In this document: positions 46,246 through 55,751 of the stretch, piece by piece | Numbering within the stretch: the first letter of the stretch is position 1 | Layout of the letters: the number at the start of each line of letters is the position of its first letter | Source: Ilyobacter_A sp963668015 | GTDB lineage: Bacteria; Fusobacteriota; Fusobacteriia; Fusobacteriales; Fusobacteriaceae | Assembly: GCA_963668015.2 (NCBI GenBank) | Contig: CAXXCR010000038.1 | Coordinates: 62,001-126,000 of the forward strand | DNA length: 64,000 nt | Reading direction: 5' to 3' | Notes under the pieces: model-generated | The model's database searches: none | Told to the model about the DNA's origin: nothing | The model's input: the letters and a program-made list of their open reading frames with translations, nothing else | Made by a program: the position numbers and the translations under genes

Positions 46246-46307
46246 ATAAGTTCAATATTATTCTTGATCCAATCAAAGTAGATGATTGAATAAAAAGCTA
46301 CATTTAA

Positions 46308-46350
46308 TAGGCTTGTTTCCTGTACTATACAGGGATCAGGCCTTTTGGTT
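46308..46350 (+). terminator. Probable terminator of PII/amtB cluster 3
   Basis: TCCTGTA/TACAGGG inside an AGGC/GCCT outer stem, followed by TTTTGGTTTT. The stem is interrupted, so confidence is moderate. The rest of 46351-46609 is AT-rich with nothing recognised. Confidence 0.5.
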
Positions 46351-46609
46351 TTAGTTGTATTTTTTCAGTGTAAAATTTCATATATAAAGTGCGGTAATTC
46401 ATACTAGAAATAACTGAAAAGAAGAATTATCTCAATCGTGTATAGAATGAGATCTCAGTTGAGCGCAATAATCTTTGAAATTCTTGATTAGTAGAGGTTA
46501 TGCAGTTCTTATTTAACGGCAGACTAAATATATTTTAAACAAATTCTCAACAGTTAAATTATAAAGGTCTTTAGCGGAATTCGAATTGGTGATATTTTTT
46601 CTCGAAAAA

Positions 46610-46641
46610 AATCCCCTTAAAGAGTTTTCTTTAAGAGGATT
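46610..46641 (-). terminator. Terminator after the DgkA-PAP2 gene
   Basis: AATCCCCTTAAAGA/TCTTTAAGAGGATT with one mismatch, followed by TTTTTT on the minus strand. Confidence 0.75.
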
Positions 46642-46668
46642 ATACTATATCAGGTTTTTTTATTATAT

Positions 46669-47382
46669 TTAAAGTTTTAATTTTAAAAAATTCAAAATTA
46701 TGAAAGTGACACTGCCTCCGATAGCTCCTCCAACAAGTACTTCCCAAATAGAGTGTATTTTGCTTTCGACCCTAGACTGGGCAACAAGAAATGCCAGTAC
46801 GAAGGATGATACAAGTATAACCATATTGTCAGTTATAAAAAATATCCCGGTCCATAATGAAAAAGCAACAGCACTGTGGCCGCTAGGCATCCCTCCAGAT
46901 AGCGGGTATTCGTTTTTTGTAATGGCTTTTATAGCGAGAACGATTATCAGAATAAGTGCTATTATTACAGCGATAAGGTCGGTGTATGAATATTTTATTG
47001 TGCTAAAAAGGCTTTTGGTGTCAGCTTTAAATTGATGCATAAATATTAAGTACCCCACAAGTATTGCATTTACACAAGAAATTAAAACAGCTCCAGCAGA
47101 GATATCTTTGGCTTTCTTAGCAATTGGATGGTATTTTTTTTGTAAAGTGTCAATTGTAAATTCGATGGCGGTATTGAACAGTTCGCATATCAAAACCAGT
47201 GATATTGAAAAAGTCAAAAAAAGCAGTTCAATTTTTGATACGCCAGTTACAATGGCAAGTATAATAGTTAAAATCGAAACAAAAATATGGATACGCATAT
47301 TTTTTTCGGATTGAAGTGAGCTTATGATACCTTCTATGGCGAAGTTAAAGCTTTCTGAAATAGAGTATCTTTTTTTATCCAT
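46669..47382 (-). CDS. dgkA: DgkA-type undecaprenol/diacylglycerol kinase fused to PAP2 phosphatase
   Basis: 237 residues, two membrane enzymes in one chain. Residues 1-118 are a DgkA-family lipid kinase (ELFNTAIEFTID at 67-78, the ATP/Mg site; gram-positive members phosphorylate undecaprenol). Residues 130-237 are a PAP2 phosphatase with PSGHSAV at 166-172 and SRVESKIHSIWEVLVG at 203-218, the second and third phosphatase motifs; the first motif is the less clear K..L at 156-161. The halves would catalyse opposite reactions on the undecaprenyl phosphate pool. It follows ybeY, as dgkA does in many bacteria. Confidence 0.9.
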   Translation of the reverse strand: MDKKRYSISESFNFAIEGIISSLQSEKNMRIHIFVSILTIILAIVTGVSKIELLFLTFSISLVLICELFNTAIEFTIDTLQKKYHPIAKKAKDISAGAVLISCVNAILVGYLIFMHQFKADTKSLFSTIKYSYTDLIAVIIALILIIVLAIKAITKNEYPLSGGMPSGHSAVAFSLWTGIFFITDNMVILVSSFVLAFLVAQSRVESKIHSIWEVLVGGAIGGSVTFIILNFLKLKL

Positions 47383-47429
47383 AAAATCACCCCGTTAAAT
47401 AGTAGATTTAAGGCAGTTAATTTATAAAA

Positions 47430-47458
47430 ATTAAAAGCAGAAAATATCTGCTTTTAAT
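47430..47458 (-). terminator. Hairpin between ybeY and dgkA
   Basis: ATTAAAAGCAGA/TCTGCTTTTAAT overlaps the ybeY stop and is followed by TTTTTATAAATT on the minus strand. It may only partly terminate, giving lower dgkA expression. Confidence 0.6.
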
Positions 47459-47915
47459 CTCTAGTATATCCGTGTTTTAAAAGAATCTCTTCTTCTTTTT
47501 TTCTCATTATGACTTTATCTTCATCTTCTATGTGATCATATCCGATAAGGTGTAGGATTCCGTGAGTTAGTACATAATAAAACTCCCTTTTGAAATTGTG
47601 GTTGTACTCCTTTGCCTGTTCCTCAACTCTCTCTAGAGATATTATGATATCTCCCAGGGTGTTGTAAGGGCCGATGTCACCGTCTGTTTCCAGATAGGCG
47701 AAGGAGATGACATCTGTTGGGGAGTCTTTCCCACGGTAGTCTCTGTTAATTACTTGAATCTTTTCGTTGTCTGTAAAGAGTAGCGATAAGTAGACATCTT
47801 TGTCACTTTCATATTCCTCATTTAAGACAGTCTCGATATAGTCTTCTATGGCTTGTAGGTCTAGTTCGTCCTCATAACCAGGAACCGCCTTTGTCAATTC
47901 TATTATAACATTCAT
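47454..47915 (-). CDS. ybeY: Endoribonuclease YbeY
   Basis: 153 residues. The zinc site HGILHLIGYDH gives the H-x3-H-x5-H signature; RDYRGKDSPTDVISF is the second family motif. YbeY is a metal-dependent RNase in 16S rRNA 3' maturation and ribosome quality control. It lies 18 bases after the PgpH-like gene and upstream of dgkA, the widespread phosphohydrolase-ybeY-dgkA order. Confidence 0.94.
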   Translation of the reverse strand: MNVIIELTKAVPGYEDELDLQAIEDYIETVLNEEYESDKDVYLSLLFTDNEKIQVINRDYRGKDSPTDVISFAYLETDGDIGPYNTLGDIIISLERVEEQAKEYNHNFKREFYYVLTHGILHLIGYDHIEDEDKVIMRKKEEEILLKHGYTRD

Positions 47916-47933
47916 TATTAGATAATCCCCTTT

Positions 47934-49997
47934 TTAAGATTTGTGTTTTGGCTTTATATCAGGATATTTTATCCTAACATGGTGTATCCCCATCAATACT
48001 TTCGTGAAGGTTTTGATGATTATTTCTATTTCCTTAAATGTAAGATCAGCTTCCGAAAGCTGGTTATCCTCTATCTTACCAGCGATAATCTTTCTGAGCA
48101 TCTTTTCGATACTAGTAGGAGTCTTTTCATCAAGAGACCTGACAGCAGCTTCTATGGAATCCGCCAACATTATTATGGCCGATTCTTTTGTACGAGGTTT
48201 AGGACCTTCGTATCTATAATCATTTTCGTTTAATATTGGATTTTCCTTTTTAGCTTTATTATAAAAATATGCAAGCAGTGTAGTTCCCTGGTGCTCAGTC
48301 ATAATATCCCTTATCTCTTTAGGTATTTTGTACTCTTTCCCCATCTCGATACCGTCTCTCGTGTGAGCCGTAATTATCAGAGTGCTAAGAGATGGTGTTA
48401 GGTTTTCATGAGGGTTTATGGCATCATGCTGATTTTCAACATAAAAATTCGGCCTTTTCATCTTACCAATATCGTGGTAGTAGGCAGCAACCCTGGCAAA
48501 TGTGGCATTGGCACCGATAGCGTCAGCTGCGTTTTCAGAAAGAGTAGCCACCATCATAGAATGTTGGAATGTACCGGGTGCATTTACAGCTAGTTGTCTC
48601 AAGAGAGGGTGAGAAAGATCCCCCAACTCTAGAAGCTTCATATTTGTTAATATATTAAAAGTTCTTTCAAAATAAGGGAGCAGTGCTATTGTAAGCATCC
48701 CGGATAGAACTCCCGAAAAGAAAAGCTGTGAACTGTAGATAGCTATGCTTATAAAATCGCTTCTGGAAACCAACAATATAGCTATACAGCTTATGGATTT
48801 TAAAAGTCCAAGGTACAAGCCTGTGTTTACAAGATGCGCCCTATTTTTTATTTTTTTAAGTCCGTAGATACATCCTACAAGGCTGATAACAGAAGTCATA
48901 AAGAACAACTGGTCGACACCTTTAAAAGCCAGTGAAAAAAACAAGACAAATGAACTTATTACGAGTGTATACTTTTCACCGATAAGAATTCCCAATAGCA
49001 GGAAGAGTGCATCGACTGGGAGAAGGAAAAAAAGCTCCCACCTAGTAAATCTCGCCAGGATAAGGTACCCAAAAACAGCCATTATAGTCGAATAATAATA
49101 AGATTTTTTTAAAATTTCCTCGAATAAAAATTTTCTGACAATTATGAAAAACAGTGTTGAAATAACGATAAGAAAGAAAATATTCCCCAATATCAGAGGA
49201 CTGTTGGAAAGTTCGCCATAAATACCAAGCTTTTTCAATTTTTCAATGTCAAAGCGTGTAACGGTGCTTCCTTTTTTCAGTATGGTTTCACCTGCATTTA
49301 TTTGAACGATAACATCATTGACACTTTCCACTCTCTCTTTTATAGAGGCTTTGGTTTTTTCGTCATCGTATATAAAATTTGGAACTAAAAAGACTGAAAA
49401 AACATCCAATTCCTCCAGACTTAGTTGGTCTGTCAAATTTTCTTTCAATGAATCCAGGTAATTTTCGTCATTTTTAATACCTATAGAATAAAATTCTTCA
49501 AACTTGTTTTTTATACGGTTTTCAATATCCTTTTTGTCCCTTCTGGCAGCCAGTTTCATGACTGTCTCTTTTCGGATGTTATCGAATTTACTTATGAAGT
49601 CCTCCACTTCTACATCTGTTGGCTTACTTCCCAGCTTTTCCAAACTTATAAAGAATTTTTCAAGATTTATATAAGCTTTTGGAGCTACGTCATCTAAGAA
49701 AATATATTCTTTTTGAGATTCTTCTATTACTTTTTGAACAATTTCATCTTTTGCCAGTTTATCATTATATTTGACTGAAAAAGGTGCTACGATATCTTTT
49801 TTTACTGTATCGCCAGCAGATAGATTTTCTTTTATTAAAAAAAGTTTAGAGCTCAGAGGTATAATAAAAAGTATGCATATAAGGATAAAAATTCTCTTAT
49901 TAACTATATCTCTTGGGCTTATTTCATGAGTTTCACGAGCTTCAACGGGTTCAAGTTTAAATGTCAGCTTTCTACCCAAAATATTTAACTCTTTCAT
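47934..49997 (-). CDS. pgpH: 7TMR-HD c-di-AMP phosphodiesterase, PgpH-like
   Basis: 687 residues. One N-terminal helix (about 35-52), an extracytoplasmic 7TMR-HDED domain (55-265), seven helices (268-450), then a cytoplasmic HD domain. HD residues: FQHSMMVATLSENAA, YYHDIGKMKRPNFY (HD pair), ITAHTRDGIEMGKEY and MTEHQGTTLLAYFY; DSIEAAVRSLDEKTP is near the end. Characterised relatives hydrolyse cyclic di-AMP to pApA. No cyclase gene is in the window. First gene of pgpH-ybeY-dgkA. Confidence 0.93.
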   Translation of the reverse strand: MKELNILGRKLTFKLEPVEARETHEISPRDIVNKRIFILICILFIIPLSSKLFLIKENLSAGDTVKKDIVAPFSVKYNDKLAKDEIVQKVIEESQKEYIFLDDVAPKAYINLEKFFISLEKLGSKPTDVEVEDFISKFDNIRKETVMKLAARRDKKDIENRIKNKFEEFYSIGIKNDENYLDSLKENLTDQLSLEELDVFSVFLVPNFIYDDEKTKASIKERVESVNDVIVQINAGETILKKGSTVTRFDIEKLKKLGIYGELSNSPLILGNIFFLIVISTLFFIIVRKFLFEEILKKSYYYSTIMAVFGYLILARFTRWELFFLLPVDALFLLLGILIGEKYTLVISSFVLFFSLAFKGVDQLFFMTSVISLVGCIYGLKKIKNRAHLVNTGLYLGLLKSISCIAILLVSRSDFISIAIYSSQLFFSGVLSGMLTIALLPYFERTFNILTNMKLLELGDLSHPLLRQLAVNAPGTFQHSMMVATLSENAADAIGANATFARVAAYYHDIGKMKRPNFYVENQHDAINPHENLTPSLSTLIITAHTRDGIEMGKEYKIPKEIRDIMTEHQGTTLLAYFYNKAKKENPILNENDYRYEGPKPRTKESAIIMLADSIEAAVRSLDEKTPTSIEKMLRKIIAGKIEDNQLSEADLTFKEIEIIIKTFTKVLMGIHHVRIKYPDIKPKHKS

Positions 49998-50045
49998 TAT
50001 AAAGTTAGCCTCCTAGATTTTTACAGTTATTGGATAAATTACAAT

Positions 50046-50083
50046 ATGGCTTGACAGATTATAATTTAATCAGGGCAAGCCAT
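50046..50083. other. Hairpin upstream of pgpH
   Basis: ATGGCTTG/CAAGCCAT outer arms with GATTA/TAATC inside form a long stem in the 49998-50199 gap. There is no T tract, so it is not an obvious terminator; it may be a leader or regulator site. Confidence 0.4.
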
Positions 50084-50090
50084 AAAAGAA

Positions 50091-50117
50091 AGAATCAGAT
50101 TTCAGCCATCGGATTCT
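50091..50117 (-). terminator. Terminator after the DinG-like gene
   Basis: AGAATCAGAT/ATCGGATTCT with one mismatch, followed by TTCTTTTA on the minus strand. Confidence 0.55.
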
Positions 50118-50199
50118 GTAATCTCAACAACATTAAACTATTTTATAAAAATTATACAATATAGGATATTATAAGTCAAGTTGGTGCAAAAGTTGATGA

Positions 50200-52645
50200 T
50201 CATATAATATCAGAGCATTTTTTAAATATAACTTTACTTGTTGGGAGAGAATCTAAAAATAGTCTTCCATATCTTTTACTTATAAGACGGTTGTCCAAAA
50301 TAGTTATAATACCCTTGTCCTCTTTACTTCTTATAAGTCTTCCTACACCCTGCTTGAATTTTATTATCGACTCAGGTATTTGATACTCCATAAATGCATT
50401 TTTTCCTTCTTTAGTGAGGTTTTCGATTATGGCTTCTACAACAGGTTCACTGGGAACCTTAAAAGGCAGCTTTACCATAATTACAGAAGAAAGTTTCTCC
50501 CCCTTTACGTCTACCCCCTCCCAGAAACTGTCAGTTCCGAATAGAACCGGCTTACGGCTGGTTTTATACATATTAATCAGCTGGTTTCTAGGAGCCATAC
50601 CTTGAATGAAAAGGTCAAATCCCCTGGCTTCCAAATCATCCTTTAATAGGTAGTAAAGGTAGTTCAATGTCGAGTAAGATGTAAAAAGTATAAAGGTGTT
50701 GCCACGAGCTCTGATAATTAAGTTTTTTACAAAATCATGAATTTTGGACATGAAATTTTTATCATTTGGCATCGGAGTATCTGTAGGGACATAGACCCTC
50801 ATTTGATTTTCGTAGTCAAACGGTGAGTGTATCACTTTATCGTGGGTTTCCTCGTTTAGTCCAATTGATTTTTTTAAAATAGTCAAAGCTGTCCTCAACA
50901 GCAATTGTTGCAGATGTAAAAATAATATCCTCAAGATTATTAAAAAGAGCCTCTTCAAGTTCATTATTTATTTTTAGCGGACTTGCTATCAACTTTAGGT
51001 TGTTTTTTTTCACATTCATAGAGAGCCAGTAGATATAGTTTTCATCGTCCATATCGTTTATGAACTTAAGGTTGAGGAAAAAAGCCTCTATTCTGTCTAC
51101 ATATTTTGAGAAGTCGTTTACAATGCCGTCTTCGTCATCTAACTCCTTCAGGCTTCTGGTCAGAGCCCTCATTCTTTTTATATAGGAGTTGTAGGCTATC
51201 ATAACATCATCATAATGAGTTTGTATATCTACAGACCACGCCGTGTTTTTTTTAAGTTCAGATTTCTTTAAACGCAGGTTAAGAGTACCCTGCTGACCAT
51301 TGGAAAAAATATCCATCAGGCGGGCAAAAAAGTCGTTCATTCTTTTTGAGAGGTCTATATGACGGTCAACCAGTTCATCTTCTATAGTTTGTTTTGTGCT
51401 TTTGTACAGGTCGCTTTTTGTATTTTTAAGATAATTTTTTATAAAATTTAGGCTCCCCATCTTTTTTTTCTTTCTGCCTAAATTATAGATGTAGTTCATT
51501 GATTTATTGAAGCCGTATTTAGATACCTCATATGAAAAATAATCTCTGGCTACATTTTCAATGTTGTGAGCCTCGTCAAATATCACCAAATCATAGTTTG
51601 GAAGTATGGAGTAGTCGGTGTTGAAACCAATCTCCTTTCTGATGGAAAGGTCTGCAAAATACATGTGGTGGTTTGTTATTAAAAGGTCCGCCTCACGTTT
51701 TTCCTCCCTTGATTTTAAAAAGAAACATTCCAGTTTGTGAGGACACTTATTACCTGCACACAGGTCCGTTTCACTTGCAAAGTGCTCCCAGACTGCATGT
51801 TCCACTTCGAAAGAAAGTTCGGAACGGTCACCGGATTTAGTTTTGTCCCCCCATGACATTATATATTTAAACTTTTGTTTTTGGTCGTGAGAAAACTCTT
51901 CGAAATCAACAAGCTCCCCCTTTGCGATATTGATCAGCTTTCTGTTGCAAAGGTAGTTTCCCCGACCTTTGACAAGCAGATATTTAAAATTATTATTCAT
52001 AAGTTTACTGACTATGGGAATATCTTTGTTCAAAAGCTGTTCCTGCAAATTTATAGTATTTGTAGAAACTATTACTTTTTTATCATTTTTGACAGCCCAC
52101 TCTACTGCGGGTATGAGATACGCAAGGGTTTTCCCGGTACCGGTACCGGCTTCCACGATAACTTTTTTATTTTCATTTAAGCCGTTTTCTATGTGAAGCG
52201 CCATTTCCAACTGTTCTTTTCTAAATTCAAATTCAGAAAATATCTGGCTTAGCAGACCTCTCTCTTCAAAATATGGAGCCACTTCAATTTTTTTATTCTC
52301 GTTGTCTGCAAGCTCAACTATAACATATACATCGTCAACATTGTTGTTTACTATATAAGATGCACCGTTTTTAGTTTCACTGTAGTAAGCGGCGATCTTA
52401 ACATCATTATCAGATGGATAGAGGTATCCAGAAGGATGGTTGTGTATTATAACTTCTCTTTTCTTCATTTGCTTTAGTATGGCAGGCACCGAATATTTAT
52501 TTCCCCTGGCAAGGACTTTTACGTCGTAGACTATGTTATCCTCATTGACAAAGCCCCTAAAAAACACCTCATTTCCAGAAGCCTCGATTATTCCTTTTTT
52601 TATTAACTCTACGGCTTCATCTGAGATTTTTTCCTCTATTTTCAT
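50200..52645 (-). pseudogene. DinG/XPD-like helicase with N-terminal RadC-type JAB domain, frameshifted
   Basis: About 815 residues over two frames. Residues 1-115 carry a JAMM metalloprotease-type motif: Glu26, then IIHNHPSGYLYPSDND with H68, H70 and D81, most like RadC. The helicase follows: EAGTGTGKTLAYLIPA (Walker A, 165-172), an XPD-type four-Cys Fe-S region (NYLCNR, DLCAGNKCPHKLEC), FDEAHNIENVA, and in the second frame TDSFWEGVDVKGE and KQGVGRLIRSKEDKG. The break is seven T on the plus strand (50869-50875); six give DYFKKSIGLNEETHD. The start at 52645 follows GAGGGG. XPD-type helicases unwind damaged DNA or R-loops. Confidence 0.85.
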
Positions 52646-52829
52646 AATATATTTCCCCTCTTTAAGCATGTTAAAAGCTTCAGATAATTTTACACCATTT
52701 GCTCTATTTTTTCAATAAAAAGCTTGATTTTTAAATGTGTATATGATATTCTATAAGCGGTCCATTTTAATATTCGTGTCTTAATACAGCTTGCTCGTTG
52801 CCAAAATAACTCCATTGGTATTTAGCGGC

Positions 52830-52858
52830 TTGACTAAGCTCGCTAAAGATGATATTAT
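52830..52858 (+). promoter_or_regulatory. Promoter of rpsT
   Basis: TTGACT at 52830, a 17-base spacer and TATTAT at 52853, 40 bases before the start codon. Confidence 0.65.
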
Positions 52859-52897
52859 ACTTTGAAAATTATTTAAAAAAATTGGGAGGTTTTTAAT

Positions 52898-53164
52898 TTG
52901 GCACACTCAAAATCAGCAAAAAAAAGAGTACAAATAGCGGAAAGAAACAGACAAAGAAATCAAGCAATCAGATCTAAGGTTAAAACAATTGTTAAGAAAG
53001 TTTTAGCTGCAGTAGAAGCTAAAGAAGTTGAAGCTGCACAAGCTGAACTAGTTTTAGCTTACAAACAGTTAGATAAAGCTGTAACAAAAGGTGTTTTCAA
53101 GAAAAATACTGTATCTAGAAAAAAATCTAGATTAGCTGCTAAAGTTAACGCTTTAACTGCGTAA
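52898..53164 (+). CDS. rpsT: 30S ribosomal protein S20
   Basis: 88 residues, MAHSKSAKKRVQIAERNRQ then three helices rich in Lys/Ala, ending NTVSRKKSRLAAKVNAL. It binds 16S rRNA early in 30S assembly. The start codon is TTG with GGGAGG nine bases upstream. E. coli rpsT also begins with UUG, where the weak codon contributes to autogenous control; the same may hold here. Confidence 0.97.
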   Translation: MAHSKSAKKRVQIAERNRQRNQAIRSKVKTIVKKVLAAVEAKEVEAAQAELVLAYKQLDKAVTKGVFKKNTVSRKKSRLAAKVNALTA

Positions 53165-53187
53165 TTAAAATATTTGATTGACTTAAT

Positions 53188-53222
53188 AAGGGTTTTGCCA
53201 TACGGCAAAACCCTTTTTCTTT
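53188..53222. terminator. Terminator between rpsT and mgtC-like gene
   Basis: AAGGGTTTTGCC ATAC GGCAAAACCCTT followed by TTTCTTTTT; it lies between convergent genes. Confidence 0.9.
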
Positions 53223-53244
53223 TTATTTTATAAGATTTTTAAGA

Positions 53245-53952
53245 TTATAGATAGATATTTAGTACGCCATCTATTTTTTCAATCTCCTTTATTATTTCAT
53301 CTGTATGCAGGTACTTCGGTATAAAGAGGTGATAAACTGCTTCTTTTTCAATGAAACTCGTACGTCTAATTTCACGTATGCTACTTATTTTAGCAACCTT
53401 TATATGTTTTAACCTGAAAAAATCATTTAGCAGGTCCTCAGAATCGTGTGGGTCCATCAAGGAGATAAAGATTTTTTTCTCCTTTCTTTTCTCTATTAAC
53501 AAAAGTTCGACTTTTCTCATTGTTATGAGGAGAAAACTTATAAGTAAGGTAGCGGTGACTGCCAATCTAAGGTATCCCATCCCAATGGCCAGCCCTAGGC
53601 AGGCAACTATCCAAAGTGTAGCAGCTGTTGTTATTCCGATTACGGTTTCTTTGTTTCTCAAGATTGCTCCGGCACCTAAAAATCCGACTCCCGATACCAC
53701 TTGTGCAGTCATACGTCCAACATCAACTTTTATAATTTGAGCCAATTCAGGATTGGCAGCAACAGCTTCTATACTTTCCTTTGCGGCAAGTGATTGAGTG
53801 ATGGCTATTATAGACGCCCCAACGCAAACCAGCATGTGGGTTATAAATCCTGCTGGCTTTTTTCTTTTTTCCCTTTCCAGTCCTATGGTTCCTCCTATGA
53901 GTATGGCCCCGGAAATCCTTAAAAATATATCTAAATTACTTAGTTCAAACAT
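53245..53952 (-). CDS. MgtC/SapB family membrane protein
   Basis: 235 residues. Four to five hydrophobic helices in the first 150 residues with the family signature GGTIGLEREKRKKPAGFITHMLVCVGA, RMTAQVVSGVGFLGAGAI and GITTAATLWIVACLGLAIG. A soluble C-terminal domain of about 80 residues has an ACT-like beta pattern, as in longer MgtC members. MgtC proteins act in Mg2+ limitation and acid or envelope stress; this one may be the housekeeping SapB type. Monocistronic. Confidence 0.9.
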   Translation of the reverse strand: MFELSNLDIFLRISGAILIGGTIGLEREKRKKPAGFITHMLVCVGASIIAITQSLAAKESIEAVAANPELAQIIKVDVGRMTAQVVSGVGFLGAGAILRNKETVIGITTAATLWIVACLGLAIGMGYLRLAVTATLLISFLLITMRKVELLLIEKRKEKKIFISLMDPHDSEDLLNDFFRLKHIKVAKISSIREIRRTSFIEKEAVYHLFIPKYLHTDEIIKEIEKIDGVLNIYL

Positions 53953-54007
53953 TTATAACACTCCTGTTCATTAATTATTTTAAAATACTTAGTTTATAAG
54001 CTAGTGT

Positions 54008-54090
54008 TTTAGATAAATTACTGAGTTTATGTACTTTCTTTACCATCAATGAAAAGAAAGTAAGGTTCTCATAAATTCAATAATTTACTT
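54008..54090. repeat. Palindromic foldback element
   Basis: Outer arms AGATAAATTACTGAGTTTATG and CATAAATTCAATAATTTACTT are inverted relative to each other, and inside them ACTTTCTTT and AAAGAAAGT form a second inverted pair. The left arm recurs at 20253-20286, and its ATAAATTACTGA box also begins repeat copies A and B. It may be a small non-autonomous element. Confidence 0.65.
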
Positions 54091-54111
54091 AGAAAAATAC
54101 TTTTTAATCAC

Positions 54112-54756
54112 TTATCTAGGCAGCAGATAAAAAAGTATGGAAAAAAAGTGAAATATGCTCCCGGCAACAACGAAGAGGTGCCAAACTGTGTGATGATACT
54201 TGAAAATAGGCAGTCCGAAGAATATCAAACCCAATGTATATGAGAGCCCGCCGGCAAACATAAGAAGGACTCCTGTTGTACCTATATAAGTGTAGAGAGG
54301 GTTTATAAAAAAAATGATAAACCATCCCATTAAAACATATATAAAGGTGGATAAAACTATGTACCTGTCTATCCAAAGAAATTTAAAGATAATACCGATA
54401 ACAGCTAAACTCCATTGTATCCCAAAAATAGTCCAGCCCAATTTACCTCTGAACACGGTGAGGCAAAACGGGGTGTAGGTTCCTGCAATTAGAAGATATA
54501 TAGAGGAATGATCCAGTTTTTCAAATATGCTTTTTACTTTGCTGTTGGCTATACCATGATAAAGGGCAGAACTTGCGTATAAAAATATTAGACACATGCC
54601 GTATATGGAGAAACTGACTGTGTACCAGTCGTCTCCATAGCGGATGCTGTATATAATGAGAGTAATAAACGCGGCAACTGAGAGCACGGCCGCTGCAGCA
54701 TGCGATATCCAGTTGGCTCTTTCCTCTTCTATAGAAAATTTCTTTATTATCCTCAT
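54112..54756 (-). CDS. Hemolysin III family protein (TrhA/YqfA-like, PAQR fold)
   Basis: 214 residues with seven hydrophobic helices. PAQR metal-site motifs: ANWISHAAAAVLS (first His), SSALYHGIANSK, KLDHSSIYLLIAGTYTPF, and the C-terminal HHTVWHLFVVAGSIFHFFS with the His pair. The name is historical; bacterial members influence membrane energetics and lipid homeostasis and are not proven toxins. GGGGGT precedes the ATG. It lies 19 bases after holA on the same strand. Confidence 0.92.
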   Translation of the reverse strand: MRIIKKFSIEEERANWISHAAAAVLSVAAFITLIIYSIRYGDDWYTVSFSIYGMCLIFLYASSALYHGIANSKVKSIFEKLDHSSIYLLIAGTYTPFCLTVFRGKLGWTIFGIQWSLAVIGIIFKFLWIDRYIVLSTFIYVLMGWFIIFFINPLYTYIGTTGVLLMFAGGLSYTLGLIFFGLPIFKYHHTVWHLFVVAGSIFHFFSILFYLLPR

Positions 54757-54775
54757 ATGTCATACCCCCTGATAT

Positions 54776-55733
54776 TTAAAAGGAGACTATATATGCTTCC
54801 ACCAACGTGTCTTCCACTGCCAAGCCCATTTTAATCTTAGATTCCAATTCTAAAAGTTTTTCCAAATTTTTCTTCAAGAAAGAAGTTGAAAATTGGTTAA
54901 GTGATTTGAATTTTAAAAATAGTACATATGGGTGCGGGTAGCCTTTTCCACTATAAAAATATTCTTTTATTTTATCGAATTCCTTGTTTTTAAAAGCAGT
55001 ATAGTTTGACAGCTGAGTTATCTCATGTGCCTCCACGAGGAGTTTAAGTTTTAAAAGCATCCCAAGTTCGGAAGCAAACAGAGACAGGAATAGCATGTGG
55101 TCACTTTCCTTTTTGAGGTGTCTTATCAACGGTTCTTTTTTGCCGTCTAGCAGCCCCTGTATCAATTCGAAGATGCTATATTCTCTGGTCAGCGATACCA
55201 GCTTTTTTTGCTTGTTCCAAGTTAAAGGTTGAGTCGTTAAAGAAAAGCTTCAGTTTGTCTACCTCATTTTTTACCACACTTCCGTCAGTTCCTATCATCT
55301 CCAGGAGAGAGAATGCCGTTCTTTTGTCAATTTTCAGCTCCTCCTGCAGGTAGCCAAGCAGATATGAACGATCCTTTTCCTGGTACACTTCCACAAGCTT
55401 GCACAGCCCTTTGGCCTCACTGTTTGATTTTTTGGAAAAGGATCCTTTCTCAGAAAAGAAGTCTATGAGGATTATTTTATTACTTATGTTGAAGTTTTTT
55501 AATATCTTCAAAAAATTCCAAAATTTAGTTATTTTTTCAGCTCTCTTTAAAACCAAAAGTTCCTTTGAGGAAAACATGGAATTTGTAGAAATAGCCTGCA
55601 AAAACCCCTCCTCCTCTTTTTGGGCGGCATCAAAATACTTTTCACTTATGCCGGGATTTTCATTTTTTATTCTGTTTATAATTTTTGTATATTCAAGCTC
55701 TCTGCTTTTGTCACCAACTAAAAGGTAGAACAT
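54776..55733 (-). pseudogene. holA: DNA polymerase III delta subunit, frameshifted as assembled
   Basis: About 318 residues over two frames. It opens MFYLLVGDKSRELEYTKI, followed by MFSSKELLVLKRAEKITKF and the AAA+-like middle; the lid domain has IGTDGSVVKNEVDKLKLF, and the C-terminal collar domain runs from LTREYSIFELIQGLLDG in the second frame. HolA opens the beta clamp in the clamp loader. The break is a run of seven T on the plus strand (55203-55209); six give AKKLVSLTREYS. As holA is expected to be essential, this is best read as a sequencing error. Confidence 0.87.
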
Positions 55734-55751
55734 ATTAATTTCCTCCGTTAT

